Position numbers and translations under genes: made by a program
Shown: positions 10,574 to 20,640 of the stretch, piece by piece
Layout: every line of letters starts with the position of its first letter
Position numbering within the stretch: position 1 is the stretch's first letter
The notes under the pieces: generated by a model
The model's database searches: none
Seen by the model: the letters and a program-made list of their open reading frames with translations, nothing else
What the model was told of the DNA's origin: nothing
Assembly (NCBI GenBank): GCA_029216955.1
Contig: JANAVB010003400.1
Location: 16,225,371-16,289,370, forward strand
Source of the DNA: Iris pallida
Taxonomy: Eukaryota > Streptophyta > Magnoliopsida > Asparagales > Iridaceae
Reading direction: 5' to 3'
DNA: 64,000 nt

Positions 10574-10852
10574 TGTCACTCCCTAGTCCAAGGAGGCATG
10601 AAGTTACTGTCATTGTACCATTTTTATGGTTTCATCTGCTTGCCCCTATATAAAGTATTGAGATGTTGTATTGTAACTGAGAAAGTATATTTTAATATAG
10701 AGATCTCTATTTGAGAGAGAGCACTTTTTTTCATATAGCTTTTAAAGGCTTGAGTTTTTCTAAGGCCAGCCAATAACATTGTTATTCAGCCTAAAGTATT
10801 TTATATAAGTTGTTCTTAAGTTACAAGCAAAATTCAACATGGTGTCAGAACG
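10574..10852 (+). mobile_element. Possible short LTR followed by a tRNA-Met-type primer-binding site
   Basis: 10574-10839 starts TGTCACTCCC and ends TTCAACA. It contains CCCCTATATAAAG (a TATA-like box near 10656) and is followed at once by TGGTGTCAGAACG (10840-10852). That is close to the TGGTATCAGAGC PBS of Ty1/copia and TRIM elements. No second LTR or gag/pol was found, so it may be the left end of a truncated small element. Alternatives are a chance match or a solo fragment. Confidence 0.45.
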
Positions 10853-12039
10853 TTTTTCTAAAAAAATCAACAAGAGAGGCATAAAGACCAAAAAAATAAG
10901 TGCTATAGAAGACTTGACTAAGACACTTTAGTTATACTTAACAACAAGCACATGATCCAATGTGAACTTAGATATATTAGGAGTAAAGCTCAAATCAAAC
11001 ACAGCTAGGTAAGAAGTAGATCACTTAAATATGCAGATGGATGTCTCAATATCTGTACAACATGTGTACACAAAAGCATTCCATAATTGTAGAATCAAAC
11101 TTTAGGAAAAAAAGACACGATCAATAGTAAGAACCATGTCTTACAAGTATCCGAATTATATTGTCCATTTTCCACCTAAGTGAGTTGTAGAGAAGAACAA
11201 CCTGTAAAAAGACGGAATCAAAAAATTGCACATGTAATAAACTAAACAAAGCAAGACTCTCAAACAAATAAAAACATAAAGATCTGACATTAGAACTTAC
11301 CAAATTTTTCCACAATATAGGTTTACTTCAGATGGAGGACAATAACTTACAATCAACAAAGGACATTGTTAAGATATAATATGATAAAGAACTTTGGTTA
11401 GTACTTCGATAAACCAGAGAAGCATTTCAAAAGATTATGAACAAAAAGTAAGTAACTGCAATCTTGTTCAAAGAAAAACGAAAGTACTTAAAATAAATTT
11501 ACACAAAGCCAAAAAATTTAAAGTAAAACAAATTTTTTTTTAACATTTCATATACCAGATAATAGTAAACGGTTTCAATTATTATTATAGGTTCATAGAC
11601 AATATTATAGATCTGTAACATACAAGTGATTGGAATTGCCATTATTTTCTGAGACATTCTTATAGGAGTAAGCTTCCTATCTAAGCTCCAACCACGAAAT
11701 TATGATACCCGTACTCATAGCTTAAAAAAATTGTTGGTTCAGCTCAATTCTTATGACCATGAGAAGGGAATAGACAAGTTTAACATACAAGAAATAATGA
11801 TACCCGTACTCCAAGTACAATGAATCAAACAATAATGATAGGGTGCAAGTTGATAAAGCAATGTCATATATCCAACATGATGTGCACTTGGTTCAGCTAA
11901 GTTCATATATAAGGAAGAGAGGTTTGTAATGGTTAAAAACATTCACAATTTACCATAAACAGAAGTTATTGCTCTAATTTTTTAGAGTTAGGGTACCATG
12001 TAAAGAAAGAGTATCACGGATGGAGAAAACTACATGTCA
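10853..12039. other. No recognisable feature
   Basis: AT-rich sequence within the CACTA-like element. I see short ORFs only, no splice-bounded protein similarity, and no repeat with clear ends. Confidence 0.5.
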
Positions 12040-12240
12040 TTGGTACAAATATGGATACAGATATGTGTTACAGATACAGATACATGACACGAATGTGGAT
12101 ACTAGTATAAACGGTTGCTGAGTGTGCAAGTGCTATTGGTTATAGCAGCATGTTGGATAATTGTACAACATATACAAGCAGGATATCAATCGATATTTGT
12201 GCACGAATCTGATACTGATATGTACCGGATGTACAAGTAC
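12040..12240. repeat. GGATAC/GACACG-rich interspersed repeat (copy 3)
   Basis: Contains ATATGGATACAGATATGTG, CATGACACGAATGTGGATAC and CACGAATCTGATACTGATATG. It is related in word composition to the stretches at 7562 and 9895. A small plus-strand ORF across it has no protein-like features. Confidence 0.35.
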
Positions 12241-12479
12241 AAATTTTTATGTGTGTATACTTTGATAAACATTAAAGTTTACACAAACTTCCTTGGCATT
12301 CTTGTCCACAAAGGAGTTGTCCTTCCTTACATGAGTGGCAAGAAGGTCTCTTGAGGCTTAGGTTTTCTCCCAAATTTGGTTTTCTAAAATTTAAAGAAAA
12401 TGGTAGTTGTAAATGATGAATAGGCATAGACCGATACAACGCACACGTACCATCATTTTTCTGTGAGCAGTTGTAGGAA

Positions 12480-12745
12480 TGGAACCACCGTGTGGAGACC
12501 GAATACTGACATTGCTTGCTCGATTTCTTTTGTTGGTCTCTGCATTTGTCGTATTTTTTTCCTTTGTTCAGAACTGCTTTAATGCGATCCAGTGTTCATT
12601 TTTGTCCACTCGGACCCTCCACAACCAGTCTTGGCATCAACAAATTTTTTCCTTGCATAGCATGTTTCGAAGGCACCTGGCGCCTACTTGTTTGAATGAT
12701 TTACGAATATCATGCTCCTTCTCCTTAGCCCACTGGTATATCTTC
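12480..12745 (-). pseudogene. Central fragment of a Ptta/En-Spm-type transposon protein
   Basis: On the minus strand, after an AG acceptor-like site near 12748, the frame reads IYQWAKEKEHDIRKSFKQVG, then WLWRVRVDKNEHWIALKQF, a stop or shift, then NKRNRASN and SPHGGS. The 'RNRA...hGGS' ending after a Trp-rich 'W...W..L' block is the hallmark of the plant Ptta/En-Spm (TNP1-like) domain. It lies upstream, on the same strand, of the C-terminal block at 5515-5385. The captured TOR and UPL3 pieces therefore lie between two parts of the transposon's own gene, probably in what were introns. Confidence 0.55.
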
Positions 12746-13205
12746 TGCAAAAACCATACACGACAAGAATAAGTTTTAAGTCTATTAGTTGTAAAATGAA
12801 GATAATAACACAGAAAAACTCGACATATATAAGTAATGTGTACAATAAACTAAATTGATTTCTTTTTGGTATTCCATCAAATATATGGCTCACTTCAACA
12901 TCGCAGACCCGATCGGTGCCGGACCACCCTAGGTGTGCAGAGTTTAGAAAGGCTACTACACCACTTACGTGCAGGGCCACCATCGACATTCGCGATAGGA
13001 TGTTGAACTCCTTGGTCATCTGGTCCGAGTCGAGCCCGTTGGCCCCACCGCCTCCCATGCATCCATAATGTTCAACCCCGGGAAGATGAGGTCCAACTTT
13101 AAAATCTCCATGCTGAGACCGTTGGGTCCCAGCCAGAGAACTACGACACCACCGGAGCTGGCTTAACCCTAGAAAATAAATAGAAACAAATCCTAATATT
13201 AAACC
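12746..13205 (-). other. Unassigned ORF region, possible 5' part of the transposon gene
   Basis: A minus-strand ORF (13058 leftward) begins MGGGGANGLDSDQMTKEFNI and stays open across a region of mixed composition before entering AT-rich, intron-like sequence near 12880. I recognise no domain. Its position upstream of the Ptta fragment fits a 5' exon of the same gene, but that is inference. Confidence 0.25.
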
Positions 13206-13339
13206 TTAGAAAAGATTAAACCGCTGACCGTCCTTCCTATCCTCCGCCGTCGGGACAGTCCTTCGCCCCTGTGAAGGTGCAAAGAAGGACAGACCGCGAC
13301 GGGGCGGTTCCAACAGTAACGCAGAGTTTTTAGAAAAGA

Positions 13340-13570
13340 TGATATTATTACCTGATGGAAGCGGGATTCCAGCGACGAGCGTGCCGGTTTCCAGTGGGAG
13401 CGGGGTAGTTCCGACGGGAGCTGGGGTCCAAAGGGAGCGGGATGGTTCCGACGGGAGCGAGGGTCCAGCGGGGAGCGGGTTTACAGCGGAAACACACGGT
13501 GGTACCGGCGGGATCGGGGTTCCGGGGGACTGAAAGAAGGGAGCGGGGTTCCAACGGGAGAAGAAAGGTT
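13340..13570. repeat. GC-rich degenerate minisatellite near the right end of the CACTA-like element
   Basis: Variants of GTTCCGACGGGAGCGGGG and GGGGTCCAGCGGGAGCG recur many times over about 220 bp, with irregular spacing of 17-30 bp. The repeat makes overlapping Pro/Gly/Val-rich ORFs in several frames. GC content is far above the surrounding AT-rich DNA. Confidence 0.8.
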
Positions 13571-13679
13571 TGGGTGAAAGGGAGCACAAGTTTGGTGAAA
13601 ATTTTAGGGGGGCAGCGGGTATTGGGGAGGGAAAGTGCGAGTTTGGTAAATTTTTAGATTTTTCAATGAACGAAAAGCC

Positions 13680-13866
13680 AAAGTTTCCAACAGAATTTTA
13701 ATACTAAACAATTGTTTTAATCCGTTGAATTTAAATATTGTTTTCGTGAAGCAGATTTTGATATTAAACAACAAATTTAATCCATCGAAAACAAAACGAC
13801 AGATTTAGTACGTTGTTGTTGGACAAATATAAATGTCGCAAATCGTCCATTTTTGTGTAGCAAAGC
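13680..13866. repeat. Right terminal and subterminal region of the CACTA-like element
   Basis: Contains AAAACGACAGATTTAGTACG, ATATTAAACAACAATTT-like repeats and the terminus ATTTTTGTGTAGCA. Read inward from 13866 this is TGCTACACAAAAATGG, an imperfect mirror of the left end. The motif AACGACAG is shared with the left subterminal region. Confidence 0.55.
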
Positions 13867-14273
13867 ATTATAGGAGCCATGATTATCGATCACGTAGAAG
13901 GTAACCTTTGTACGAAGATTGTCAATTTGAACTTTCAGGCCTTTCCCAGGAGTTCACTCCTTCCAGAATTAAATCCCAAGATTGTTGTGATAGTTGTGGA
14001 AAAATTATGTACAGGAATCATTGATGCATCCAGTAGAGTCTTTGGCATGATGCTGAGTGCAGACCCAGGGTCGATCAAGATACGATCAACTTTCATGGTA
14101 TTGACATATCCCATAAATAGTGAGGCCGGTCATGACGATTATCTTCCAGCAGCATATCATCTTGTAAAGGTGATGTTGGGTATCAGCTCCATCAAACTAT
14201 GACAATGAAAGCAGGTTACAGGCTCCTCCTCTGGCTTTTTGAGTAGTGTCAGACAAGTGTCGGCTTGCATCAA
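13867..14273 (-). pseudogene. Aspartic protease core of the Tat/Ogre-like Gypsy element
   Basis: The minus strand reads MKVDRILIDPGSALSIMPKT, followed by the segment with ILGFNSGRSELLGKA and, after a frame break, VIDNHGSYNALL at the left end. D-x-G-S/A followed by a hydrophobic run, a GF-x-G block and 'YN-LLG' is the layout of plant Gypsy aspartic proteases. Here the site reads D-P-G-S, where T, S or N is usual after D. The protease would cut the polyprotein. It is cut off on the left by the CACTA-like element inside the YNALLGRPW motif, and on the right by the chromovirus at 14274. Confidence 0.7.
14269..14273. repeat. Target-site duplication ATCAA (left copy)
   Basis: ATCAA directly precedes the TG of the chromovirus and is repeated directly after its final CA at 33009-33013. 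This 5-bp duplication fixes both ends of the insertion. Confidence 0.9.
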
Positions 14274-17200
14274 TGTAAAACCCTCTATTTCTAAAAGCAA
14301 TTAAAATAATTAAATAATTAAAAATGTTAGCTAAGACAATTTATGAACAAATGTAAGTATGTGATTAATAATAATAACTAATCAATAATGAATTATATGT
14401 ATATATATAAAAAATATAGAGCATATATATATACATAAGAGAATTTTAGGAGTTATAATTGGTCAAATTTTATATACGTGTATGTGAAGACATATACATA
14501 TGTGCGTATATATATTCAAATATATTATTGCGAAAGAAATTAAATTAGAAAATAAATAAGAATAATAATTAGAAAGAAAAAAAGAATTAGAAAAGATAAA
14601 GAAAAGAAAATATAAAAGAAAAAAATACAAAAGCAAAAGTACTGTAGCAAAGCTACAGTACTCGAGTTTGGCCGAATACGCCCCCCCTGCTTGCGAGCGG
14701 ATATTCCCGTGAGAATTAAAAAATTCAAAACAGATCTGAATCTCCATCAAATTGATCCAAATCTTTTCCTATAAACTCATAATTGGATTCTCTACTAGAT
14801 TGATCCAAATCCGAATAAGAAACTGAATCAAATCCCAGTTAATTTTGGATATATACTCCATAAAACCAAAAATTAGATTTCTTCAAAATCCTTCCTCGAT
14901 TCTCCACGAAATATCAATTCCCTGTACCCGAGCCTCGTTGCCGTCCATACGTAGCTACCCCACCGCCTGCACTTAGACGTCGACCGCCGCATCGCCGGAG
15001 AACGACGACAAACCGAGCCGCGAGACAGAATACACTGTTTTGAAAACGCAGCGAGGTACCCATCTTCTCGATCTAATTTCTTCATGCTCGCTCCTTCGTT
15101 TTCACTTCTATAATTTCAATGCGAAGGCCACATGACCCTCTTCGAGTTCCTTCAGACGGATTTCAAAACGACCCACTAACTTGCTCAAAAAATCGAGACG
15201 AAGTAAGCAAAAAACCTGTTTTCTGTAGCATTAAAAATTATTTTAAAGTACCAACTTGGAAGCCATTTTTCGGACCGATTACTAAATATTTTGACAAACT
15301 AATTAAAGACAGTCAAAAATAATATATACGAGATCGTAACACACCTTCTAGAATCACTTTTCATCCAGTAAGTAAAAAGTTACACTTGGTTAAAGTTCTA
15401 AGAAAAATTTTCAATTCTGTTTTCAAAATTTAGAAATCTGTCCGATACACGTGCGCCCCGACAAACCGAGCGACATGGTCGTGTACTATATGCATCGAAA
15501 GGCACGTATGGATGTTGATGACGTGTAGGAACTGACGAAGCCTGATTTCGTTGCGCGTGCACGACGAAATTAGTGTGTATCCGTCGAGATACCCCTGTAT
15601 CGACATTTTGCAAACTTGGCCATAACTTCGTGCATATTTGTCGGATTGACACAAAACTTGTGCCATCAGGACCGCGTCGATTTTCTAGTCATGTAAGCCA
15701 AGTTTGGTCTGATTCTGAGAATGTTGATCGGAATGCCAATTTGGCAGACCCGCGACCCGATCCAACGGGCAAAATTGTGCACGGCTCATCGGAATCCAAA
15801 ATTGGATATATCGTTGGGTTTACCTCCTCAAACCGGATCCGTAGACATGTAATTTGATGACTTTAGAGACCATAGACCTTGGCACGCATTTTGGTGCAAA
15901 ATGGATCCAACGACGGACATCGTTTTGACCCAAAATTATAATTTTCCCCTGTTCCAGAATTAGACTTTTGGACAGGTATTTTCTAGATATATTTTTACAC
16001 CGAGAACGTTCTTGATGTTTGTTTCAGCATCCGGAGCCGTTCGTGGATTTTGGGATTTATTGCTGACGTGATTTATTGCTTGGAGTTGTTATTTTCGTAC
16101 TGCCAAGCAAGATACCTTGCCACCTTACATTGTGATTTACATATTCTTATTTTCAGTTATTATTTTTAGCATTTCTTATTTGTTGTCATTATAAAACTGT
16201 GTGTCTAATTCATACTTGGGTACAAGCGACTCTATCGGTCGTTTTCTTGCTTTTATTTATTTCTCTTACATTGACTTAGTCTAGTGACCACCCATTGTTG
16301 ATGAGGTATTGGTATATCTCATACGGCCTTGACACTTGCTTCACCAGGTTTTATGAGTCACATGTAGGACACCTACCCGAGTAGTCGGCTGGCTACCGAT
16401 ACGTCTGGAGCGTGCGACGGATAGGAGTAACTACCAATAGAATTGTATGTTAGAAGACTTGGCAGTTACTAGAGGTTCATATCAGTCATGGAGATGATGA
16501 TACTAGGCATTGGGTGGGGAGAATAATACCTGACGTATGGGCTTCTTTGCACTTCCCTGATTACCTGTGCGCTCCTCCGGAGACGCAGGCTTCAGGTGCC
16601 CTCTGATAATTTCCAGAGCGTTATGGACGTACCCCTTGCACATGATGGCCACTGACGATCTTCGAACGTTACGAACGTATGCCCCTGGTGCCCTATATGG
16701 AGACTATGTCGATCCCATCTACAGCCAGGGCTCATGCGTCGAAGGATTATTTCTCAACTGCATATTCACAATAGAATGGTCAGGAATCCTATTGCATGCA
16801 TCCCCTTTCTTTTATATTATATGTCACAGTTTACATGGCATGGTGTTTTCTTGTATCTTTTTACGTTCTACTGAGGACCTAGTTACCTCTCCAGGGTTAG
16901 ACGAGTTTCCGTAGGAGTACGGAGCGGCACTGGATCCACCCTATATTGATGACGAGGCATCTCCTACTGATTTCTAGACTATTCATTATTGAGACATTTC
17001 GTGGATATTTTTACATCTTTTTTTTTCTATTTTGCGAAGGTTGGACTCCAATCTTGAGACTGTTTTTATAGTTATTTGGATTGGGTATGTCCAACCGGCT
17101 ATCTTTTGATACCTTTATTCATTTTGGACTCTTATATCTTCTGTGTTGAGCTGTGATGAGATTAGATTATTAATTCTTCTGGCCTGTGATTATTTATATA

Positions 17201-17310
17201 CAGCTTATGTACGTATACGAGGATTCTATATATTGGAGTATTCTTCGTATATGTGCAGCTGGCATGTTCACGTACTCGGTCCTATATATATTGGGACTGG
17301 GGCGTTACAT
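14274..17310 (+). repeat. 5' LTR of the chromovirus (3037 bp)
   Basis: Begins TGTAAAACCCTCTATT and ends GGGACTGGGGCGTTACA. The same start recurs at 22270 and the same end at 33008. It has AT-rich U3-like sequence at first, then a GC-richer block with GAGCGGATATTCCCGTGAG and later CCGCATCGCCGGAGAACGA. The ORFs inside it (for example 16567-16914) are not gene-like. The segment 15650-16060 is related to the LTRs of the inverted cluster at 52.4-59 kb, which share GGACAGG, CGGCGGACAT-like and 'CGGAATCCAA-TTGGATATA-CGTTGGGTT' text. Confidence 0.9.
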
Positions 17311-17345
17311 GTTTTTGTGGTGGTCCATGCAGGTCTGAAAATATT
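17311..17345 (+). promoter_or_regulatory. Post-LTR leader with candidate primer-binding site
   Basis: Directly after the LTR comes TGTTTTTGTGGTGGTCCATG then CAGGTCTG. A PBS starting at TGGTCCATGCAGG (17321 onward) is possible. It is not the usual initiator-Met PBS. The same bases, with few changes, follow the LTR of the element at the left edge (930 down to 900), which argues for function. Confidence 0.4.
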
Positions 17346-17518
17346 GTTGGATTACATGACTGTGCGCAACAAACCTGCATATAGGAATAGGAACAATATC
17401 TCATCCAGAACTACTCTCTCATTGACTTCCAATCTTTTCGAAATTTCCTTCATTATTTAAATTACCTCATATCTAACCTTTTCTAATATCATCATATTTT
17501 CTTCTTCGTGCCAACAGT

Positions 17519-18700
17519 ATGCATTTGAGAAGCGGACGTGCCGTCTTGGCCCTCATATCTGGTGAAGCGGCTACCACGGAGGGACAAAATACTCCGATGA
17601 CTCCGGTGACACCATATCAGCCAGGACAGTCACAGCCGACCACGACCCCATCGATGGTACATCAGGAGACACAAGCACCCCAGTCAGCCAAGCTGGGCAG
17701 ACCACGACTGTGCCACCAGGAAGGAATGTACCACCACCACCATTCCCTCAGCAGTTTTCGCCACAGTCGGGACCTAAGATGCCTCCTCCACCGACTGATG
17801 GGAGCCCTACTTCCCAGTTCATGTATGCCATAATGCAGGCTCAGTAGCAGCAGACTTTTTGATGAGACATACTATGATGACAACATTGGCTAAACCTCCA
17901 TCTCCGGCACCGGTACCAGCACCGGCACTGCATCCTTATGAAGTCTCTATCAATAACTTTACAGACATGAACCCTAAGCCCTTCAGAGGAACAGAGAAGT
18001 CGTTAGAGGTGCCACAATGGCTTATTAGCACATAGAAGATACTGAAGGCTTCCCAGTTGCCAGCTCAAGATTGGATGACAGCAGTAAACCTACTTTTGGA
18101 GGACAATACCCACCACTGGTGGAAGGCAGAAAAAAGGTAACTAGGCACTGGGATCACTTGGAAGGAGTTCTATGATCTATTCTATGATAGATTCTTCCCC
18201 ATCCAAGTTCGAGACGGTCTCTACGACCAGTTCCTTCATCTGAAGCAAGGAAATATGACGGTTGATGAGTATGACTAAGAATTCAATCGCCTGAGTAGAT
18301 TTGGTACGGGACTGATCCCGACAGAGCTAGAGAAGGCGAGGAGATTCCATCAGGGGCTTGCACCAGAGATCAAGTCTTATACGACTACGCAGTCTCGAGT
18401 CTCCCATTCAGCTGCCTTAGAAGAAGCTCGCGCTCAGGAGATTCTTCGCAAGAAGCACATCAGACATCTAGACGTTATACACCAGCAGTTACACCAGCCC
18501 GAGCTACTCAGGGAGGACCTATCAGAGGCCCACAGGACAGCACCAGCAGAGGCCCTCACCTTATCAGAAGCCCGTTTTCCATTACTGCAGAAAGCAAGGA
18601 CATCTCTATAATGACTGCAGGACTCGTCTTGGATTGTGCTTGAGATGTTGATCCAACCAGCACATGCTCAAGGACTGTCCGGAGCAACGGGCGATAGTAC
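17519..18700 (+). pseudogene. gag of the chromovirus, interrupted
   Basis: Starts MHLRSGRAVLALISG at 17519, a start typical of Tekay/Del gag. A Pro/Gln/Thr-rich linker follows, then a capsid-like stretch (about 17930-18480) with PKPFRGTEKSLEVPQWL, WKEFYDLFYDRFFP and LKQGNMTVDEYD, as in PF03732 gag domains. A CCHC zinc knuckle (CLRC...HMLKDC, about 18640-18680) binds RNA; a stop codon falls inside it. There are several in-frame stops (near 17847, 18032, 18139, 18279) and frame changes. The product would build the particle. The next domain, protease, follows without a gap. Confidence 0.8.
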
Positions 18701-18849
18701 ATTCATGGCAGAACTCGAGGCCTACAGCCCCAACACTTCTAGCACCATGGTCTGTAGTAGGAGCACCTCGCCAAATATTGCCTCCCCAAGGCGTACAATA
18801 CAACAAGGACAGCGATCAGGGACTAGGACAGAATTATGGCAGGCATTCT

Positions 18850-19079
18850 TACTTGCTATTGAGGATATAGAGACAGAGGCAGAGGTCATAGCAGGTATGG
18901 TTTTAGTTGCTTTATTTCCTGCCATTACATTGTTTGACACTGGAGCCACTCATTCATTCATAGCCACTAGTTTTGCCACTAGACACATTATTCCCATCAC
19001 ACCCTTATCTAAAAATGTTAGAATCCTCACTGGTGGAGGAGTTGTACTTGTTAGTGGTGTTTTAGACTTTGTCTTATAG
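18850..19079 (+). pseudogene. Aspartic protease of the chromovirus
   Basis: The ORF 18636-19079 reads ITLFDTGATHSFIATSFA, with the catalytic D-T-G-A triad intact (18934-18945), then a typical hydrophobic strand with RILTGGGVVLVSG. It lacks its C-terminal half because a TAG at 19077-19079 ends the frame. The protein would cut the Gag-Pol polyprotein. The neighbouring gag and RT frames confirm its place. Confidence 0.8.
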
Positions 19080-19317
19080 TGATATATGGTAGAGAGATGA
19101 AAGCGCGACTTCTTGTATTCCCTATGCCTACATTCAATGTGGTTCTGGTTGAGCCAGTATTTCGCTCTCATAGAATGCCATAGGGGCAGTATCATCTTTA
19201 GACCACAGAATACGATGGAGTTCGAGTTCACCAAAGAAGAAGAGAGAGTTGTGATACACCCACATTGGGGACTTACATGATGATGCAGGACACCCCTCAG
19301 CACCCCTCACCACTAGT

Positions 19318-20280
19318 TTGAGGATGTATTCCCCGAGGATTTGCCAGGACTGCCTCCTGACCGAGACATTGAGTTTTCTATTGAGCTTATTCCCGGAGCC
19401 GAGCCTATTTTGTCTAGTATATCGACTAGCACCTAAGGAGTTGGTAGAGATGAAGACACAGATAGACGACTTGTTGGAGAAAGGCTTTATTCGTGCCAGC
19501 ACATCACCATGGGGAGCGCCCGTTCTTTTTGTGCCTAAGAAAGATGGGACAGTGCGCATGTGCATCAACTACAGAGCTTTCAATGCAGTGATGGTGAAGA
19601 ACAAGTAGCCTTTATCGCGTATATGATCTATTCGATCAACTGAGTGGAGCAAAAGTATTCTCCAAGATTGACTTACGATTGGGCTATCACCAACTGAAGG
19701 TTCAGAAGGAAGACATTACGAAGACGGCATTTCGATCGTGGTATGGACACTACGAGTTCTTGGTCATGCCTTTCGGTTTGACCAACGCTCCTGCAGTCTT
19801 CATGAATTTAATGAACAAGATCTTTCACCAGTACTTGGACAAATTTGTAGTCATCTTTATAGATATCTTGATTTACTCCAAGAGTCAAGAAGAGCATGAG
19901 CAACATCTACAGATTGTTTTGGGAACATTAAGGAACAAGCGACCTTACGCGAAGCTTAGCAAGTGTGAATTCTTTCTCAAGGAAGTATCATTTCTTGGAC
20001 ACATCGCTATTGGAGATGGCATATCGGTAGATCCTGAGAAGATCACAACAGTCAAGGCATGGCCCGCTCCCACATCAGCTTCTGAAATGAGAAGTTTCCT
20101 CGGACTTGCAGGATATTACCGAAGGTTCGTAGAAGATTTTTCTTGAATAGTGGTGCCTATGACTCGACTCACTTGCAATCAGGAGTTTGTTTGGACAGAT
20201 GAGTGTCAAGCCACTTTTGACGAGTTGAAGAAGCGCTTGACCATAGCACCTATCTTGACACTACCATCAGGACTTGAGGA
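19318..20280 (+). pseudogene. Reverse transcriptase of the chromovirus, with altered catalytic box
   Basis: Open pieces (19318-19608 and 19679-20146) show the fingers region ([29 protein letters not shown]), then [28 protein letters not shown] and the catalytic box region. The box reads [12 protein letters not shown], where the family has F/Y-I-D-D. The second catalytic aspartate is thus isoleucine, and the enzyme would be inactive even without the stops. The connection domain follows ([12 protein letters not shown]), with a stop at 20144-20146. There is a TAG at 19606-19608 and another stop near 20286. Confidence 0.9.
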
Positions 20281-20283
20281 TTT

Positions 20284-20640
20284 GTGATCTACATTGATGT
20301 ATTCGGGAAGGGATTAGGATGCGTATTGATGCAGCACGGTCGTGTAGTAGCATATGCATCGAGACAGTTAAGGGTGCATGAGAAGAATTTTCCGACCCAT
20401 GATCTAGAGCTTGCAGCGGTTATCTTTGCTTTGAAGCTATGGAGACACTACTTGTACGGCGACAAGGTTGACATCTACACTGATTATAAGAGCCTTAAGT
20501 ACGTGTTCACATAAAAAGTGTTGAATATGCGACAACGACGTTGGTTGGATTTGATGAAGGATTACGAGATCGAGCTACATTATCATCCGGGCAAGGCTAA
20601 TGTCGTGACAGACGCATTAAGCCGAAGGCCCATGGCACAC
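20284..20640 (+). pseudogene. RNase H domain of the chromovirus
   Basis: Reads [37 protein letters not shown] and [12 protein letters not shown], then after a TAA at 20512-20514 [20 protein letters not shown] and TDALSRR. These are the RNase H blocks of Ty3/Gypsy pol, which degrade RNA in the RNA-DNA hybrid. The frame is otherwise continuous with the preceding RT. The first catalytic Asp falls at YIDVFGKG and appears present. Confidence 0.85.

Larger units (their letters stand above)
4691..13866 (-). mobile_element. CACTA (En/Spm)-like DNA transposon carrying host gene fragments
   Basis: The segment splits the protease region of the Tat-like element, so it is an insertion. Its ends read inward TGTTACGCCAAAA and TGCTACACAAAAATGG, an imperfect inverted repeat resembling CACTAC-AAAA termini. 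Just inside both ends are short motifs built on AACGACAG/CCGTCGTTT, as in the subterminal repeats of plant CACTA elements. Two minus-strand coding remnants (about 12745-12480 and 5515-5385) resemble the Ptta/En-Spm plant transposase family. Between them lie a ~228-bp tandem repeat and exon fragments of TOR and UPL3. No transposase DDE domain was recognised, so it is probably non-autonomous. No clear 3-bp target duplication is seen, and about eight codons of the host reading frame (the expected GRPW-type motif) are missing at the junction. Boundaries are good to a few bases. Confidence 0.65.

Noticed and set aside
12479..12772. 97-codon plus-strand ORF
   Set aside because: It is antisense to the Ptta-type fragment, which has the recognisable motifs on the minus strand.
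16567..16914. 115-codon plus-strand ORF
   Set aside because: Lies inside the 5' LTR. The matching place in the 3' LTR (about 32250-32670) has a different open pattern, so it is not a conserved gene.
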